Origin: Rhodothermia bacterium
GTDB lineage: Bacteria; Bacteroidota; Rhodothermia; Balneolales; Balneolaceae
Length of the DNA: 64,000 nucleotides
Reading direction: 5' to 3'
Assembly: GCA_030427885.1 (NCBI GenBank)
Contig: JAUICM010000008.1
Span: 62,001 to 126,000 of the forward strand
Position numbers and translations under genes: made by a program. The notes below the pieces were generated by a model that saw only the letters and a program-made list of their open reading frames with translations, had not been told where the DNA came from and made no database searches. Below are positions 35,389 through 44,054 of this stretch, in pieces. The first letter of the stretch is position 1. Every line of letters begins with the position of its first letter.

Positions 35389-36918
35389 TTATTCCGGTTT
35401 CATCTGAGGAAAGAACAATACGTCCCTGATAGAAGCAGAGTTGGTCATGATCATAGCCAGACGGTCGATCCCGATACCAATACCTGCAGTAGGGGGCATT
35501 CCATATTCAAGGGCACGTATAAAGTCCTCATCTATGGTCATGGCTTCTTCGTCGCCACCATCACGCAGACTAGCCTGCTCTTCAAGCCTCTCACGCTGAT
35601 CGATAGGGTCGTTAAGCTCAGAATATGCATTTGCGATCTCTTTACCGTTACAAATACACTCAAAGCGCTCAACCAATCCTTCTTTAGAACGATGTTTCTT
35701 GGTAAGTGGACTCATTTCAACCGGATAATCAGTAATGAATGTAGGCTGGATCAATTTTGGTTCAACAAATTCACCGAAGATCTCATCAATGATTTTTCCA
35801 GCACCAAAACTCTCATCAACGGAGATATGTAGTTCTTTTGCTACGGTTTTTAATTCGTCAAGATCTTTACCATAGAGGTCATGCCCGGTTTCTTTTTCAA
35901 TGGCTTCAAACATAGGAACTCTTGGCCACGGTGCTTTGAAATCGATCTCATTCTTACCCACTGTTACTTTGGTAGAACCATGTAATTCAATAGCGATCTT
36001 TTCGATCATTTTTTCAGTGAAATCCATCATCCAGTTGTAGTCTTTGTAAGCTACATACAGCTCAACCTGAGTGAATTCCGGGTTATGAAATCTGGATAAC
36101 CCTTCGTTTCTGAAATCTTTTGAAAACTCATATACGCCATCAAATCCACCAACGATCAACCTCTTCAGGTACAATTCGTTAGCAATTCGCAGGTAAAGAT
36201 CCATATCAAGTGTATTGTGATGAGTCACAAACGGACGGGCAGAGGCACCTCCATACACAGGCTGAAGAATCGGGGTTTCGACTTCGAGGTAGCCGGAATC
36301 GTTCATGAAGTTCCTCATTACCTGAACCATGCGGGTACGTTTTTTAAACGTTTCACGCACTTCCGGATTTACAATCAGATCGACATAGCGCTGACGGTAC
36401 CGGAGTTCTTTATCAGAAAAGGCATCGAATCGTACTTTCTCACCAGCTTCGTTCTCAACTTCTTTAGGAGTAGGAATAGGGCGGATAGTTTTTGTGAGAA
36501 GCTCAAAATACTGAGCATGGATCGTGGTCTCACCGGTACGGGTTTTGAAAACAAATCCTTTGATACCTACAATATCACCGATATCAACCAGCTTTTTGAA
36601 CACTGTGTTGTACTCTTCCACACCAACATCATCCCGGGAGATGTAGATCTGAATGCTTCCTTCCGCATCCTGCAGATTGAAGAAAGCAGCTTTTCCCATA
36701 ATACGGCGGCTCATTACCCGTCCTGCAACAGCAACGGTTTCGGTATCCGGATTCGATTCTTCATCACGGATCAGTTTTGCGTCAGCCTTGATCTGTTTAC
36801 TGTGATGAGTTACTTCAAAAGAATATGGATATGGATTAACTCCAAGTTCATTAATTTGTGTAAGTTTCTCTCGTCTGATTTCTTCCTGTTCGGAAAGTGA
36901 GATTTCCTGGTTCGACAT
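35389..36918 (-). CDS. lysS: Lysyl-tRNA synthetase (class II)
   Basis: Charges tRNA-Lys with lysine. The 509 residues contain the N-terminal OB-fold anticodon domain (about 60-150, [19 protein letters not shown]) and the class II catalytic domain with motif 1 ([17 protein letters not shown]), motif 2 ([15 protein letters not shown]) and motif 3 ([17 protein letters not shown]). It ends [10 protein letters not shown], the standard LysS C-terminus. A large antisense frame inside is a shadow. A TATTTTTG element lies about 42-49 bp upstream. It is followed on the same strand by the LolC/E-like gene. Confidence 0.98.
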   Translation of the reverse strand: MSNQEISLSEQEEIRREKLTQINELGVNPYPYSFEVTHHSKQIKADAKLIRDEESNPDTETVAVAGRVMSRRIMGKAAFFNLQDAEGSIQIYISRDDVGVEEYNTVFKKLVDIGDIVGIKGFVFKTRTGETTIHAQYFELLTKTIRPIPTPKEVENEAGEKVRFDAFSDKELRYRQRYVDLIVNPEVRETFKKRTRMVQVMRNFMNDSGYLEVETPILQPVYGGASARPFVTHHNTLDMDLYLRIANELYLKRLIVGGFDGVYEFSKDFRNEGLSRFHNPEFTQVELYVAYKDYNWMMDFTEKMIEKIAIELHGSTKVTVGKNEIDFKAPWPRVPMFEAIEKETGHDLYGKDLDELKTVAKELHISVDESFGAGKIIDEIFGEFVEPKLIQPTFITDYPVEMSPLTKKHRSKEGLVERFECICNGKEIANAYSELNDPIDQRERLEEQASLRDGGDEEAMTIDEDFIRALEYGMPPTAGIGIGIDRLAMIMTNSASIRDVLFFPQMKPE

Positions 36919-36959
36919 AAAATATTTTGGTTAACATGGATTGTGCGAATCAAAGGTTG

Positions 36960-36967
36960 CAAAAATA
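36960..36967 (-). promoter_or_regulatory. Possible -7 element of lysS
   Basis: TATTTTTG on the minus strand fits TAnnTTTG and would give a leader of about 35 nt for lysS. No clear TTTG is seen at the expected 19-21 nt upstream, so this rests on one element. Confidence 0.35.
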
Positions 36968-37020
36968 CCGAATTGTGCAGAAAATTGTGGCATTAACATC
37001 AACTTCTTTATCCTCTGTTT

Positions 37021-37674
37021 TTGAAATTTTTAGATACTTCCTCAATTCAGTCGTTTCCGGAGAATGTGCTTATTGCATGGTCCAAAATGGGGGATGACCA
37101 AGAAGCTGCCATGTTTGCGATACCTCAGGATGTGGTAAATAGTGTTCTGGATCTGAAGACTATTGAAGAATTCGGGAATGAACAGCGCAGGAAAGAGCAT
37201 ATTACTTCACGTATGCTCATGATATTAAGTTCAATGAAAAGAGCATGGAATCTTAAAGATCTTACATTGAATAAAACGGATCTTGGAAAACCATTTATTG
37301 AACTTGGAGATGAGCATAGATTTATTTCATTCAGCCATTCAAAAAATATGGTTATGTGTGCTACTTCTGATACACTGGATATCGGGTTGGATATTGAGCA
37401 CTGCGAGCGGGAGGTCAACCCGGCTATTGTAAAAAGGATCTTGAGCGAGAATGAATGGAAGCTCCATAGTGAGGAAGATCCTATTCGGCTATGGACCATG
37501 AAAGAAGCAGCAGTTAAGAGTCTTGGTACAGGTTTGAGAACCAACCTGAGAGAGCTTGAACTCCAGAAGATATCAGACAACAAGTTTATGATAACACTAA
37601 ATAAAGGGGATCAGTTGAATGTGATCAGTTTTAAGGCTGAAGCGCATTTCATAGCTGTTGCCTGGCCGGGATAG
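37021..37674 (+). CDS. 4'-phosphopantetheinyl transferase superfamily protein
   Basis: A 217-residue Sfp-like enzyme that moves the phosphopantetheine arm from CoA to carrier proteins. The signatures are FISFSHS (101-107, the S-H-S CoA-binding motif), GLDIEHCER with Asp124 and Glu126 as Mg ligands, and WTMKEAAVKSLGTGL (158-172, the W-x-x-K-E-A-x-x-K motif). The start codon is TTG; an ATG at codon 23 would remove part of the N-terminal half. It overlaps nothing, and the next gene starts 4 bp after its stop. The partner carrier protein is unknown; no polyketide or peptide synthetase is nearby. Confidence 0.88.
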   Translation: MKFLDTSSIQSFPENVLIAWSKMGDDQEAAMFAIPQDVVNSVLDLKTIEEFGNEQRRKEHITSRMLMILSSMKRAWNLKDLTLNKTDLGKPFIELGDEHRFISFSHSKNMVMCATSDTLDIGLDIEHCEREVNPAIVKRILSENEWKLHSEEDPIRLWTMKEAAVKSLGTGLRTNLRELELQKISDNKFMITLNKGDQLNVISFKAEAHFIAVAWPG

Positions 37675-37678
37675 TAAT

Positions 37679-38482
37679 ATGGATCATACAATCACGATTA
37701 TTGGTTATGGCAGATTGGGACAGGCACTGGAGAGAGCCTGTTTAAAAGCAGGATTTGAAGTAGCTCATATTTATAAGAACAGGGAAGAATTACACAAAAT
37801 GAAGAAGATCAGTGATCTGGTATTTATAACCCCACCTGATTCTGAGATAGCGGCCGTGTGTGAATATCTTCGGTTTCGGTTTTATGAGCTGGTGGGAAAG
37901 ACTGTTGCTCATTGTTCTGGGGCATTACCCTCAGACATACTGCTGGATCTTAAAGAAAAGGGAGCCTCTATTGCCTGTTTTCACCCAATGCAGTCCATAA
38001 CGCATAAAACTAAGTCCTTTAAAGGGATCACTTTTGATATAGAAGGAGATAAGAAAGCATTAAAAGTTCTGGAAGAATTTGCGAATCATATCGGTGCAAA
38101 TTCACTTCAGGTTTCATCAAAGCAAAAAGAAATGCTGCATGTTTCAGCGGTGATGGCTTCAAATTACCTGGTGACCCTGGCCCAATTAAGTTCCGAGATC
38201 TCCGCTGATTCCGGATTGAGTCCGCGTGAAGTATTGGATGCACTTCTTCCATTAATGAATTCAACGATTGATAATCTGAAAGAAATGAATCCATCACACG
38301 CTTTGACCGGCCCCATAGCCAGGGGAGATGTTGATACCGTTGAAAGGCATGTTAAATTTTTGAAAAACAGAGACAAATTGTTGAGTATCTATAAGAAAAT
38401 GGGTGTATTAACGCTTGACCTTGTTGATCGGGATGTGGTGTCCATTGAAACCAGAAAAAAGTTATTTGAATTACTGCGATGA
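37679..38482 (+). CDS. Rossmann/DUF2520 oxidoreductase-like protein
   Basis: A 267-residue protein with an N-terminal NAD(P) Rossmann domain (ITIIGYGRLGQALERACLKAG at the start, GxGxxG variant GYGRLG) and a helical DUF2520 C-terminal domain. FHPMQSITHKTKSFKGITF and MLHVSAVMASNYLVTLAQLS are characteristic of this family, which resembles ketopantoate/prephenate-type dehydrogenases. I use the ATG at 37679; the TTG upstream lies inside the previous gene. Its stop overlaps the next start by 4 bp (ATGA). The substrate is not known; the family is widespread in Bacteroidota. Confidence 0.87.
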   Translation: MDHTITIIGYGRLGQALERACLKAGFEVAHIYKNREELHKMKKISDLVFITPPDSEIAAVCEYLRFRFYELVGKTVAHCSGALPSDILLDLKEKGASIACFHPMQSITHKTKSFKGITFDIEGDKKALKVLEEFANHIGANSLQVSSKQKEMLHVSAVMASNYLVTLAQLSSEISADSGLSPREVLDALLPLMNSTIDNLKEMNPSHALTGPIARGDVDTVERHVKFLKNRDKLLSIYKKMGVLTLDLVDRDVVSIETRKKLFELLR

Positions 38483-38823
38483 GTTCACAAAGCTCCAATG
38501 ATTTTTACCACAGAGTTTATCAGGTGGTAGTGCAGATACCAATAGGGAAAGTGACCAGCTATGGTGCTATCTCCAGGTATCTGGGAGTAGAATCAGGCGC
38601 GCGGATGGTAGGTTATGCTATGAATAATTATTCTTCCGCTGAAATAGGATTCGAGATACCTGCACACCGGGTATTGAACCGACTGGGACAACTCACCGGC
38701 AGAGCACATTTTGAAGGAGATACCATGCGGGAACGCCTGGAACAGGAAGGCGTTGAGTTTACTGAAGAATATACTGTTAACATGGATAAACACTTTTGGA
38801 ATCCTTTTGAACTGGATAATTGA
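38479..38823 (+). CDS. Alkyltransferase-like (ATL/MGMT-type) protein lacking the active-site Cys
   Basis: A 114-residue protein of the Ada/MGMT DNA-binding domain fold. FYHRVYQVVVQIPIGKVTSYGAIS and the ARMVGYAM helix-turn-helix are clear. The alkyl-accepting PCHRV motif is PAHRV (61-65), so Cys is replaced by Ala62. ATL proteins bind O6-alkylguanine and flag it for nucleotide-excision repair instead of removing the alkyl group. It is too short for a full MGMT. It is translationally coupled to the DUF2520 gene, and the thioredoxin-like gene follows by 3 bp. Confidence 0.93.
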   Translation: MSSQSSNDFYHRVYQVVVQIPIGKVTSYGAISRYLGVESGARMVGYAMNNYSSAEIGFEIPAHRVLNRLGQLTGRAHFEGDTMRERLEQEGVEFTEEYTVNMDKHFWNPFELDN

Positions 38824-38826
38824 AAT

Positions 38827-39318
38827 ATGAATAGATTTGCTTTCTTATTAATGCTGGTGCTTTTAACAGGTTGTTCTTCACAAAAATCAGACCAGGTGTT
38901 GGTGGATGCAACTGCCGACGAGATCGTTTCGAAGATCAGATCGTATCAGGGGGATAAGCCGGTTTTGGTTAACTTGTGGGCTACATGGTGTGTGCCTTGC
39001 ATAGAGGAATTCCCATATATCATGGAAATGAAGAGAAAATACGGGGAAGAATTTGAACTGATCTTTGTGTCAGGTGATTTCCCGGAAGCTAAAGAAGAAG
39101 CAAAGACATTCCTTAAATCTCAGGATGTCAATTTTACAACCTACTACAAAGTAGGAAACGATAATGAGTTTATAACCACCTTGTCTGATACCTGGTCAGG
39201 TGCGCTGCCTTTCACGGTGATCTACGACAGGAATGGAAATATATCTTCTGAATGGGAAGGTAAAGCCGAATTAGAAACCTTCGAAACTGAACTTTTAAAA
39301 GTAATAAAAGCAGGATAG
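38827..39318 (+). CDS. TlpA/ResA-like thioredoxin lipoprotein
   Basis: A 163-residue periplasm-facing thiol-disulfide protein. The signal peptide has lipobox LTGC with Cys16. The redox motif WATWCVPC (Cys55-Cys58) is typical of the ResA/TlpA group; the GALPFTVIYDRNGN segment near 131-144 carries the cis-Pro loop. It lies 3 bp after the ATL gene and 4 bp before another thioredoxin-fold gene, so they share a transcript. It probably reduces or oxidises cysteines of secreted proteins or cytochromes. Confidence 0.92.
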   Translation: MNRFAFLLMLVLLTGCSSQKSDQVLVDATADEIVSKIRSYQGDKPVLVNLWATWCVPCIEEFPYIMEMKRKYGEEFELIFVSGDFPEAKEEAKTFLKSQDVNFTTYYKVGNDNEFITTLSDTWSGALPFTVIYDRNGNISSEWEGKAELETFETELLKVIKAG

Positions 39319-39322
39319 ACCT

Positions 39323-39934
39323 ATGAAAACACTTAAAATAGCCTTGTTAAGCATGGTGTCAGTTGTGTTGTTTACGGCATCAACCAATCAAATCCAGGAA
39401 CTCAAGATCGGTGATAAAGCACCAATGACCGCGCATAAAGTTCAGGATGTATCCGGCCGTTCGATCACACTTGCAGAAGTAGCTCAACAAAATGGATTAC
39501 TGGTGGTGTTCTCATGCAATACCTGTCCTTGGGTTATGAAGTGGGAAGACCGCTACCCGGATATGTCGCGTATAGCAAGAGCCAATAAGATCGGTATGGT
39601 TGCTTTGAATCCGAATGAGGCCTACAGAACCAAAGGGGATGGAATGGAGGATATGGTCAAGCGTGCTAAAAAGATGAATTATGATTTTGTGTATGCACTG
39701 GATAAAAATCATGAGATCGCAGATGCATTCGGTGCATCACGTACTCCACATGTGTTTCTGTTCAATGGAAATATGGAATTGGTGTATGTGGGGGCTATAG
39801 ATGACAATGCAAATGATGCTTCTGCCGTAAAGGAATATTATCTGAAGGATGCCATGGAACAAATGGTTGGCGGGCAGCAATTGACCAAACCCACAACAAA
39901 ATCTTTAGGGTGTACCATCAAGCGAATAAGTTAA
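39323..39934 (+). CDS. Exported thioredoxin-fold (AhpC/TSA-redoxin) protein
   Basis: A 203-residue protein of the peroxiredoxin/redoxin fold with a short hydrophobic N-terminus (MKTLKIALLSMVSVVLFTAS) that looks like a signal peptide. LKIGDKAPMTAHKVQDVSGR is the family opening, and VVFSCNTCPWVMKWEDRYP carries the C-N-T-C motif (Cys65, Cys68). The cis-Pro loop is GASRTPHVFLFN. It follows the TlpA-like gene by 4 bp, and a terminator lies 27 bp after its stop. It is probably a periplasmic oxidoreductase; the exact substrate is unknown. Confidence 0.87.
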   Translation: MKTLKIALLSMVSVVLFTASTNQIQELKIGDKAPMTAHKVQDVSGRSITLAEVAQQNGLLVVFSCNTCPWVMKWEDRYPDMSRIARANKIGMVALNPNEAYRTKGDGMEDMVKRAKKMNYDFVYALDKNHEIADAFGASRTPHVFLFNGNMELVYVGAIDDNANDASAVKEYYLKDAMEQMVGGQQLTKPTTKSLGCTIKRIS

Positions 39935-39960
39935 TTCTTTGCTAAAAAAGCCGTATTTTT

Positions 39961-39999
39961 AAATCCCTCATATAAGCAGTTGTGTGAGGGATTTTTTTT
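39961..39999 (+). terminator. Intrinsic terminator before queD
   Basis: AAATCCCTCATAT pairs with GTGTGAGGGATTT (two G-T wobbles), and the hairpin is followed by eight T residues. The queD start codon lies only 20 bp downstream. Confidence 0.88.
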
Positions 40000-40019
40000 G
40001 AAAGCTGATCTGGAATTTG

Positions 40020-40409
40020 ATGCCAACCTGGATATTACATACTGAATTTAAATTTGATGCCGCTCATTTCATTGAAGGTTATGATGGTAAATGCGGCCGA
40101 ATGCACGGACATTCATATAAAGTTAAAATGACGGCCAAGTCTCATAAGCTAAATCCATCAGCCTATTTGAATACGGATGATATGGTTTGTGATTTCAAAG
40201 AGCTTAAATGGCCGGCAAAAGACTCTGAAAAGGGTGGGTTTGACCATGGAAACCTAAACGAACTCATGCCGATGAATACTACAGCCGAACGAATTGCTGA
40301 ATTCATTCATCAGGAAACAAAAAAACGTATTCCGGACAATATTGACCTGACCGTTACAGTTTGGGAAACAGATAACAGCTGGGTTGAATACACTGATAAA
40401 AATGTTTGA
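40020..40409 (+). CDS. queD: 6-carboxytetrahydropterin synthase
   Basis: QueD of queuosine precursor synthesis: converts 7,8-dihydroneopterin triphosphate to 6-carboxy-tetrahydropterin. The start is taken at ATG 40020. The 129 residues hold the zinc ligands in AAHF and MHGHSYKV, the catalytic Cys in KCGRMHGH, the FDHGNLNE region (His) and VTVWETDNSW (Glu). It overlaps queE by 8 bp, so the two are co-translated; no queC or queF is seen in the window. A terminator lies directly upstream, leaving only 20 bp for a promoter. Confidence 0.95.
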   Translation: MPTWILHTEFKFDAAHFIEGYDGKCGRMHGHSYKVKMTAKSHKLNPSAYLNTDDMVCDFKELKWPAKDSEKGGFDHGNLNELMPMNTTAERIAEFIHQETKKRIPDNIDLTVTVWETDNSWVEYTDKNV

Positions 40410-41058
40410 AGCTTCAGTACATAACGAATCTGATTTAATGATCGATAGTGAAGCACTTCTTGAAGTTGAATATCCGGTCATGGAGCATTTCTATACCATA
40501 CAGGGAGAAGGAGCTCATACCGGAAAAGCCGCTTATTTTATCCGTACTGGCGGTTGCGATGTGCAATGCTGGTGGTGTGATGTGAAGGACAGCTGGGATG
40601 AATCCAAACATCCGGGAGTGAAAGTATCGGAAATAGTAAGCCTTGTGAAAGAAAGCGGGGCGCCCATTGCTGTGATTACAGGTGGAGAACCCCTTCTGCA
40701 TGATCTCAACGCCTTAACTATTTCCCTTAAAATGGCCGGAATTCAAACTCATATCGAGACAAGTGGTTCATCGCCGCTATCCGGAAATTTTGACTGGGTA
40801 ACTCTGTCTCCAAAAAGATTCAAGAAACCAACCGAAGAAATATTTCCATATGTGGATGAGTTGAAAGTAGTGGTTCTGACCAAAAAAGACCTGGCCTGGG
40901 CAGAAGAAAATGCAGCTAAATGTCCGGATTCAACAAAGCTATTACTTCAACCGGAATGGGACACACCTGGTTCAATCCCTCTTATCGTTGAATATGTCAA
41001 AAATAACCCTCAATGGGGGATCAGTTTACAGACCCATAAATTTCTAAATGTACCGTAG
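40402..41058 (+). CDS. queE: 7-carboxy-7-deazaguanine synthase (radical SAM)
   Basis: A 218-residue radical-SAM enzyme making 7-carboxy-7-deazaguanine for queuosine. The start is placed at ATG 40402; a TTG at 40384 is an alternative. YTIQGEGAHTGKAAYFIRTGG precedes the cluster motif CDVQCWWC (Cys52, Cys56, Cys59), the CX3CX2C arrangement of the family. VITGGEPLLHD binds S-adenosylmethionine, and IETSGSSPL and LQPEWD are conserved. It overlaps queD by 8 bp, and an SDR gene starts 4 bp after its stop. Confidence 0.95.
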   Translation: MFEASVHNESDLMIDSEALLEVEYPVMEHFYTIQGEGAHTGKAAYFIRTGGCDVQCWWCDVKDSWDESKHPGVKVSEIVSLVKESGAPIAVITGGEPLLHDLNALTISLKMAGIQTHIETSGSSPLSGNFDWVTLSPKRFKKPTEEIFPYVDELKVVVLTKKDLAWAEENAAKCPDSTKLLLQPEWDTPGSIPLIVEYVKNNPQWGISLQTHKFLNVP

Positions 41059-41062
41059 ATAA

Positions 41063-41767
41063 ATGAGTTTTAAGGATTCAAGTGTCGTAATAACAGGTGG
41101 TAGTAAAGGGATCGGACTGGCCATTGCTAAAGTTATCTCACGGTCAACCGAACACCCTTTGGTTCTGGTGGCCAGGGGAGAAGATGACCTTGAAAAAGCT
41201 AAACAAACATGTCTGAAACTAGGCGCCTCAAAAATTGATACAATCGTAGCTGATATCACCAATCCTGATGTGGTAAGTAAAATCGATTTTAAGGTTTATA
41301 ACCCGGGTATTCTTATAAATAATACCGGTACTTTTCTGGCAAAGAAACTCCAAAGCAGCAGTTTCCAGGAATTTGAGAATCAGTTCAAAGTGAATGTTTT
41401 CGGAGCTTTCAATATCACAAACCAGGTGTTGCCGGGACTATTGAATCAGGACAGAGGATTGATCGTCAATATCTGTTCAATAGCTTCTCTAAAGGGATAT
41501 GCGGGGAGTGGAGCATATACGGCTAGTAAACACGCAACCTTAGGTTATACCCGGTCACTGCGACAGGAGCTCATTGAGTCGAATGTGGCGGTTACAGCGG
41601 TGAACCTTGGAAATACCTATTCAACTTCATGGTATGATTCCGGGATAGATGAAAGCCGACTGATCGATCCGGAAGATGTGGGCAAACTAATCATTGCTCT
41701 TTCTGAGATCAGCCCGAGAACCGTAGTGGAAGAGATGACGATCTTACCAAGGGTAGGAGAGGTATAG
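41063..41767 (+). CDS. Short-chain dehydrogenase/reductase
   Basis: A 234-residue SDR. The cofactor motif ITGGSKGIGLAIA (TGxxxGIG) is at about 10-22, NNTGTFLAKKL follows the NNAG-type motif, and the catalytic S-Y-K triad is seen in ICSIASLKGYAGSGAYTASKHATLG with YTASK as the YxxxK. The substrate is not assignable. It follows queE by 4 bp and may share the queD-queE transcript, but a role in queuosine synthesis is not expected. It converges with the dipeptidase gene, 4 bp away. Confidence 0.92.
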   Translation: MSFKDSSVVITGGSKGIGLAIAKVISRSTEHPLVLVARGEDDLEKAKQTCLKLGASKIDTIVADITNPDVVSKIDFKVYNPGILINNTGTFLAKKLQSSSFQEFENQFKVNVFGAFNITNQVLPGLLNQDRGLIVNICSIASLKGYAGSGAYTASKHATLGYTRSLRQELIESNVAVTAVNLGNTYSTSWYDSGIDESRLIDPEDVGKLIIALSEISPRTVVEEMTILPRVGEV

Positions 41768-41771
41768 GACC

Positions 41772-42461
41772 TCATTCAATGATCTTAAATCTCGATTTTG
41801 TAAGCTCATCAGGAAAGGCATTGAAATGCCACCATTCTGAACTGATCGTTTGAAATCCGGCTTTTAGCATAGCTTCCCTCAGTATGAGTCTGTTTGCATG
41901 CTGATCTGCAGTAAGGGAGCCGGAAGAGATCAACTCTTCTTCATTGTCGATATGAGCCAGTGGAGTAAAATTGTCGTACTCTGTTCCCATATCAAGCGGG
42001 TTTCCGTTCTCATCAGCAACAGTCAGGTCAACAGCACAACCAAAATTATGAATGGATCCCTTTTTTGGATCGGCCACATATTTGGAACGTTCTTCTAAAG
42101 GAATATCAACCACATCCCATAAGATCTGTTGAATTCTGCGGGGCCTTGCTCCATCATATACCAGCAGTTTAAAGTGCGGGTATTCTGCTCTTAGTGAATC
42201 TGAAGCCAGGGCTAACATTTGTGCTACTTCAGGTTGTAAATACGCATTCTCCAGATCTCCATAGACATCCATATCCATGAAATTATTTGTTCCGGAATAG
42301 CGTAGTTCTACCAGAATAGAGGGGTCAATTTCCTGAATGTTAACCAGTCCCTGATCAGCCATGATCTTATCCCAGTTTTGCTTCTCCTGTTTGCCACAGA
42401 AACTGAGCATGGGTATCAAAACTGAGTAAACGATAAGCTTTGTAAATATGGGTTTCTTCAT
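41772..42461 (-). CDS. M15-family D-Ala-D-Ala dipeptidase (VanX/DdpX-like)
   Basis: A 229-residue exported zinc dipeptidase. A signal segment is present (IVYSVLIPMLSFC); Cys22 could be lipidated but the lipobox is poor. The VanX motif SIHNFGCAVD (136-145, ligands His138 and Asp145) and SEWWHF (catalytic Glu209, zinc ligand His212) are intact, with the Arg of YDGARP for substrate. It cleaves D-alanyl-D-alanine in the envelope and probably recycles peptidoglycan peptides; glycopeptide resistance is not implied, as no VanA/H genes are nearby. It is divergent from the PhyH gene. Confidence 0.92.
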   Translation of the reverse strand: MKKPIFTKLIVYSVLIPMLSFCGKQEKQNWDKIMADQGLVNIQEIDPSILVELRYSGTNNFMDMDVYGDLENAYLQPEVAQMLALASDSLRAEYPHFKLLVYDGARPRRIQQILWDVVDIPLEERSKYVADPKKGSIHNFGCAVDLTVADENGNPLDMGTEYDNFTPLAHIDNEEELISSGSLTADQHANRLILREAMLKAGFQTISSEWWHFNAFPDELTKSRFKIIE

Positions 42462-42514
42462 TCCATTTCCAGATCAGGATTTCATAACATCGGATCAAAA
42501 AGTTGGAATAAAGT

Positions 42515-43225
42515 ATGAAAGAAGATTTTTTAAAACAGGGTTATTCAAAATTAGAGCAATTGATATCGGAAAAGGAGGTTGAGAAGATAAGAGGAATATA
42601 TGATTCGTTGCTGGCTGACAAGGTTAGAACGGCAGGGTTGAGGAGTGATCTGGCCGGAGGTTCAGAAGAAAAACCAGTTGAAAAAATAACACAGATCATG
42701 AGGCCGAGTTTAGTAGAGCCGGAGCTCAGTGTAACAGAGACCTATAAACTTGCTCACAAAAAAGTATGTGAGTTATTAGGGGAAGACATGGAACTCGATT
42801 TCGATATGCTTATCAATAAAGCGCCCCATACGGATACCGAGACTCCTAAGCATCAGGACGCAGCTTACTGGATTGATATGCCCGATAACAGAGCGGTAAG
42901 TTGCTGGATAGCTCTGGATGATGTGTATGAAGAAAATGGATGCATGTGGTTTCTGCCTAAGGAATCGGATGTTGTTATGCCTCACCAGTCAATGCCGGGA
43001 GGAGGAGCTTTATTTTGTGATGCAGATGTAACCGGAGCAGAAAGTGTAGCTCTGAAACCCGGAGGGTGTACTTTCCATGATGGTTTCACACTTCATTTCA
43101 GCAGAGGGAATACCACCGATAGCCAACGCAGGGCTCTGATCCTGAATTTCAGACCAAAAGCCATGATCGAGTTTGAACGTAATCAGGGAGTGGATCACAC
43201 TGGTGACCGGAAGGTTCGTCAGTGA
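42515..43225 (+). CDS. Phytanoyl-CoA dioxygenase (PhyH) family protein
   Basis: A 236-residue Fe(II)/2-oxoglutarate dioxygenase. The 2-His-1-carboxylate set is H113-x-D115 in PKHQDAAYW and the distal His193 in TLHFSRGN; Arg205 in SQRRAL binds 2-oxoglutarate. Length and motifs fit bacterial PhyH proteins (close in style to EctD and phosphonate PhnY), but the substrate is unclear. Its TGA stop overlaps the ATG of the TIM-barrel gene (TGATG), so the two are co-translated. Confidence 0.9.
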   Translation: MKEDFLKQGYSKLEQLISEKEVEKIRGIYDSLLADKVRTAGLRSDLAGGSEEKPVEKITQIMRPSLVEPELSVTETYKLAHKKVCELLGEDMELDFDMLINKAPHTDTETPKHQDAAYWIDMPDNRAVSCWIALDDVYEENGCMWFLPKESDVVMPHQSMPGGGALFCDADVTGAESVALKPGGCTFHDGFTLHFSRGNTTDSQRRALILNFRPKAMIEFERNQGVDHTGDRKVRQ

Positions 43226-44034
43226 TGGAGAGATTGTTTATATATCCGCAATGGGGAAGCGCTCATCTGGATCTTCCTGTGTTTCTGGAAAAGATAAAAA
43301 AGGCAGGGTATGACGGGGTGGAATTAGGTCTTCCGATCGATAAAGGAGAACGAAAGTACATAGCTGAAACAGTAAGAGAATTCGATCTGATTTTAATTGC
43401 TCAGCATTATCATACTGACACCAGCGATTTCGAAAAACACCTGGATAGTTTCCAGCAGTATCTGAGATTTATGTCCGAAGAAGAGCCATTGCTGATAAAT
43501 TCCCACACAGGTAAGGATTATTTTAGTTTTTCGGAAAATGCTCAGTTGATAGAAACGGCTCAAAAAATCGAGGAAGAAACGGGGGTTCCGGTAACTCATG
43601 AAACGCACCGCTCACGATTTTCATTTGCAGCCCATGTTTGCCACCAGTATCTGAAGGAGTTTCCATTCCTGAAACTGACCTCTGATTTTTCTCATTGGTG
43701 CAATGTAGCCGAATCTATGCTTGAGGATCAGCAAGAGGCGGTAACAGAAGCAATTGAACACACTTATCATGTGCATGCAAGAGTTGGGTCTGCCCAGACG
43801 GCTCAGGTCATTGACCCAAGAGATGAGAACTATACAAACGAGCGGTCACAGTTTCTGGAATGGTGGAAGCAAATGATTACATCGGCTAAAGAGAGAGGGA
43901 TCAAAACGCTCACGATCACACCTGAATATGGACCAGCCCCATATCAGTTATTTGTGCCACATACGAATACCCCAATGGCGGATCAGTTTGAAGTGAATGA
44001 GTTTATAAGGAATGAGATCAGGAAAATAGCTTAG
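43225..44034 (+). CDS. Sugar phosphate isomerase/epimerase-like TIM barrel
   Basis: A 269-residue AP-endonuclease-2/xylose-isomerase-like TIM barrel. The start is ATG 43225 (a GTG one codon upstream is the other option). GYDGVELGLP near 30-39 is the usual second strand, VTHETHRSRFSF, LKLTSDFSHWCNVAE, VHARVGSAQ and ITPEYGPAPY supply the metal-binding acidic and His residues of later strands. The partner PhyH gene overlaps by 1 bp. A plausible pairing is oxidation of a hydroxyl by PhyH and isomerisation here, but no substrate is evident. It ends 20 bp before the convergent purC. Confidence 0.85.
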   Translation: MERLFIYPQWGSAHLDLPVFLEKIKKAGYDGVELGLPIDKGERKYIAETVREFDLILIAQHYHTDTSDFEKHLDSFQQYLRFMSEEEPLLINSHTGKDYFSFSENAQLIETAQKIEEETGVPVTHETHRSRFSFAAHVCHQYLKEFPFLKLTSDFSHWCNVAESMLEDQQEAVTEAIEHTYHVHARVGSAQTAQVIDPRDENYTNERSQFLEWWKQMITSAKERGIKTLTITPEYGPAPYQLFVPHTNTPMADQFEVNEFIRNEIRKIA

Positions 44035-44054
44035 CAGTCAGCTATGTTTAGAAA

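Noticed and set aside
36217-36900. A 227-residue plus-strand frame opposite lysS
   Set aside because: lysS has all class II synthetase motifs on the other strand; the frame resembles no family.
41772-42461. Glycopeptide resistance (VanX) call
   Set aside because: The dipeptidase fold is clear but no VanH, VanA or VanS/R genes are present, so a recycling role is more likely.
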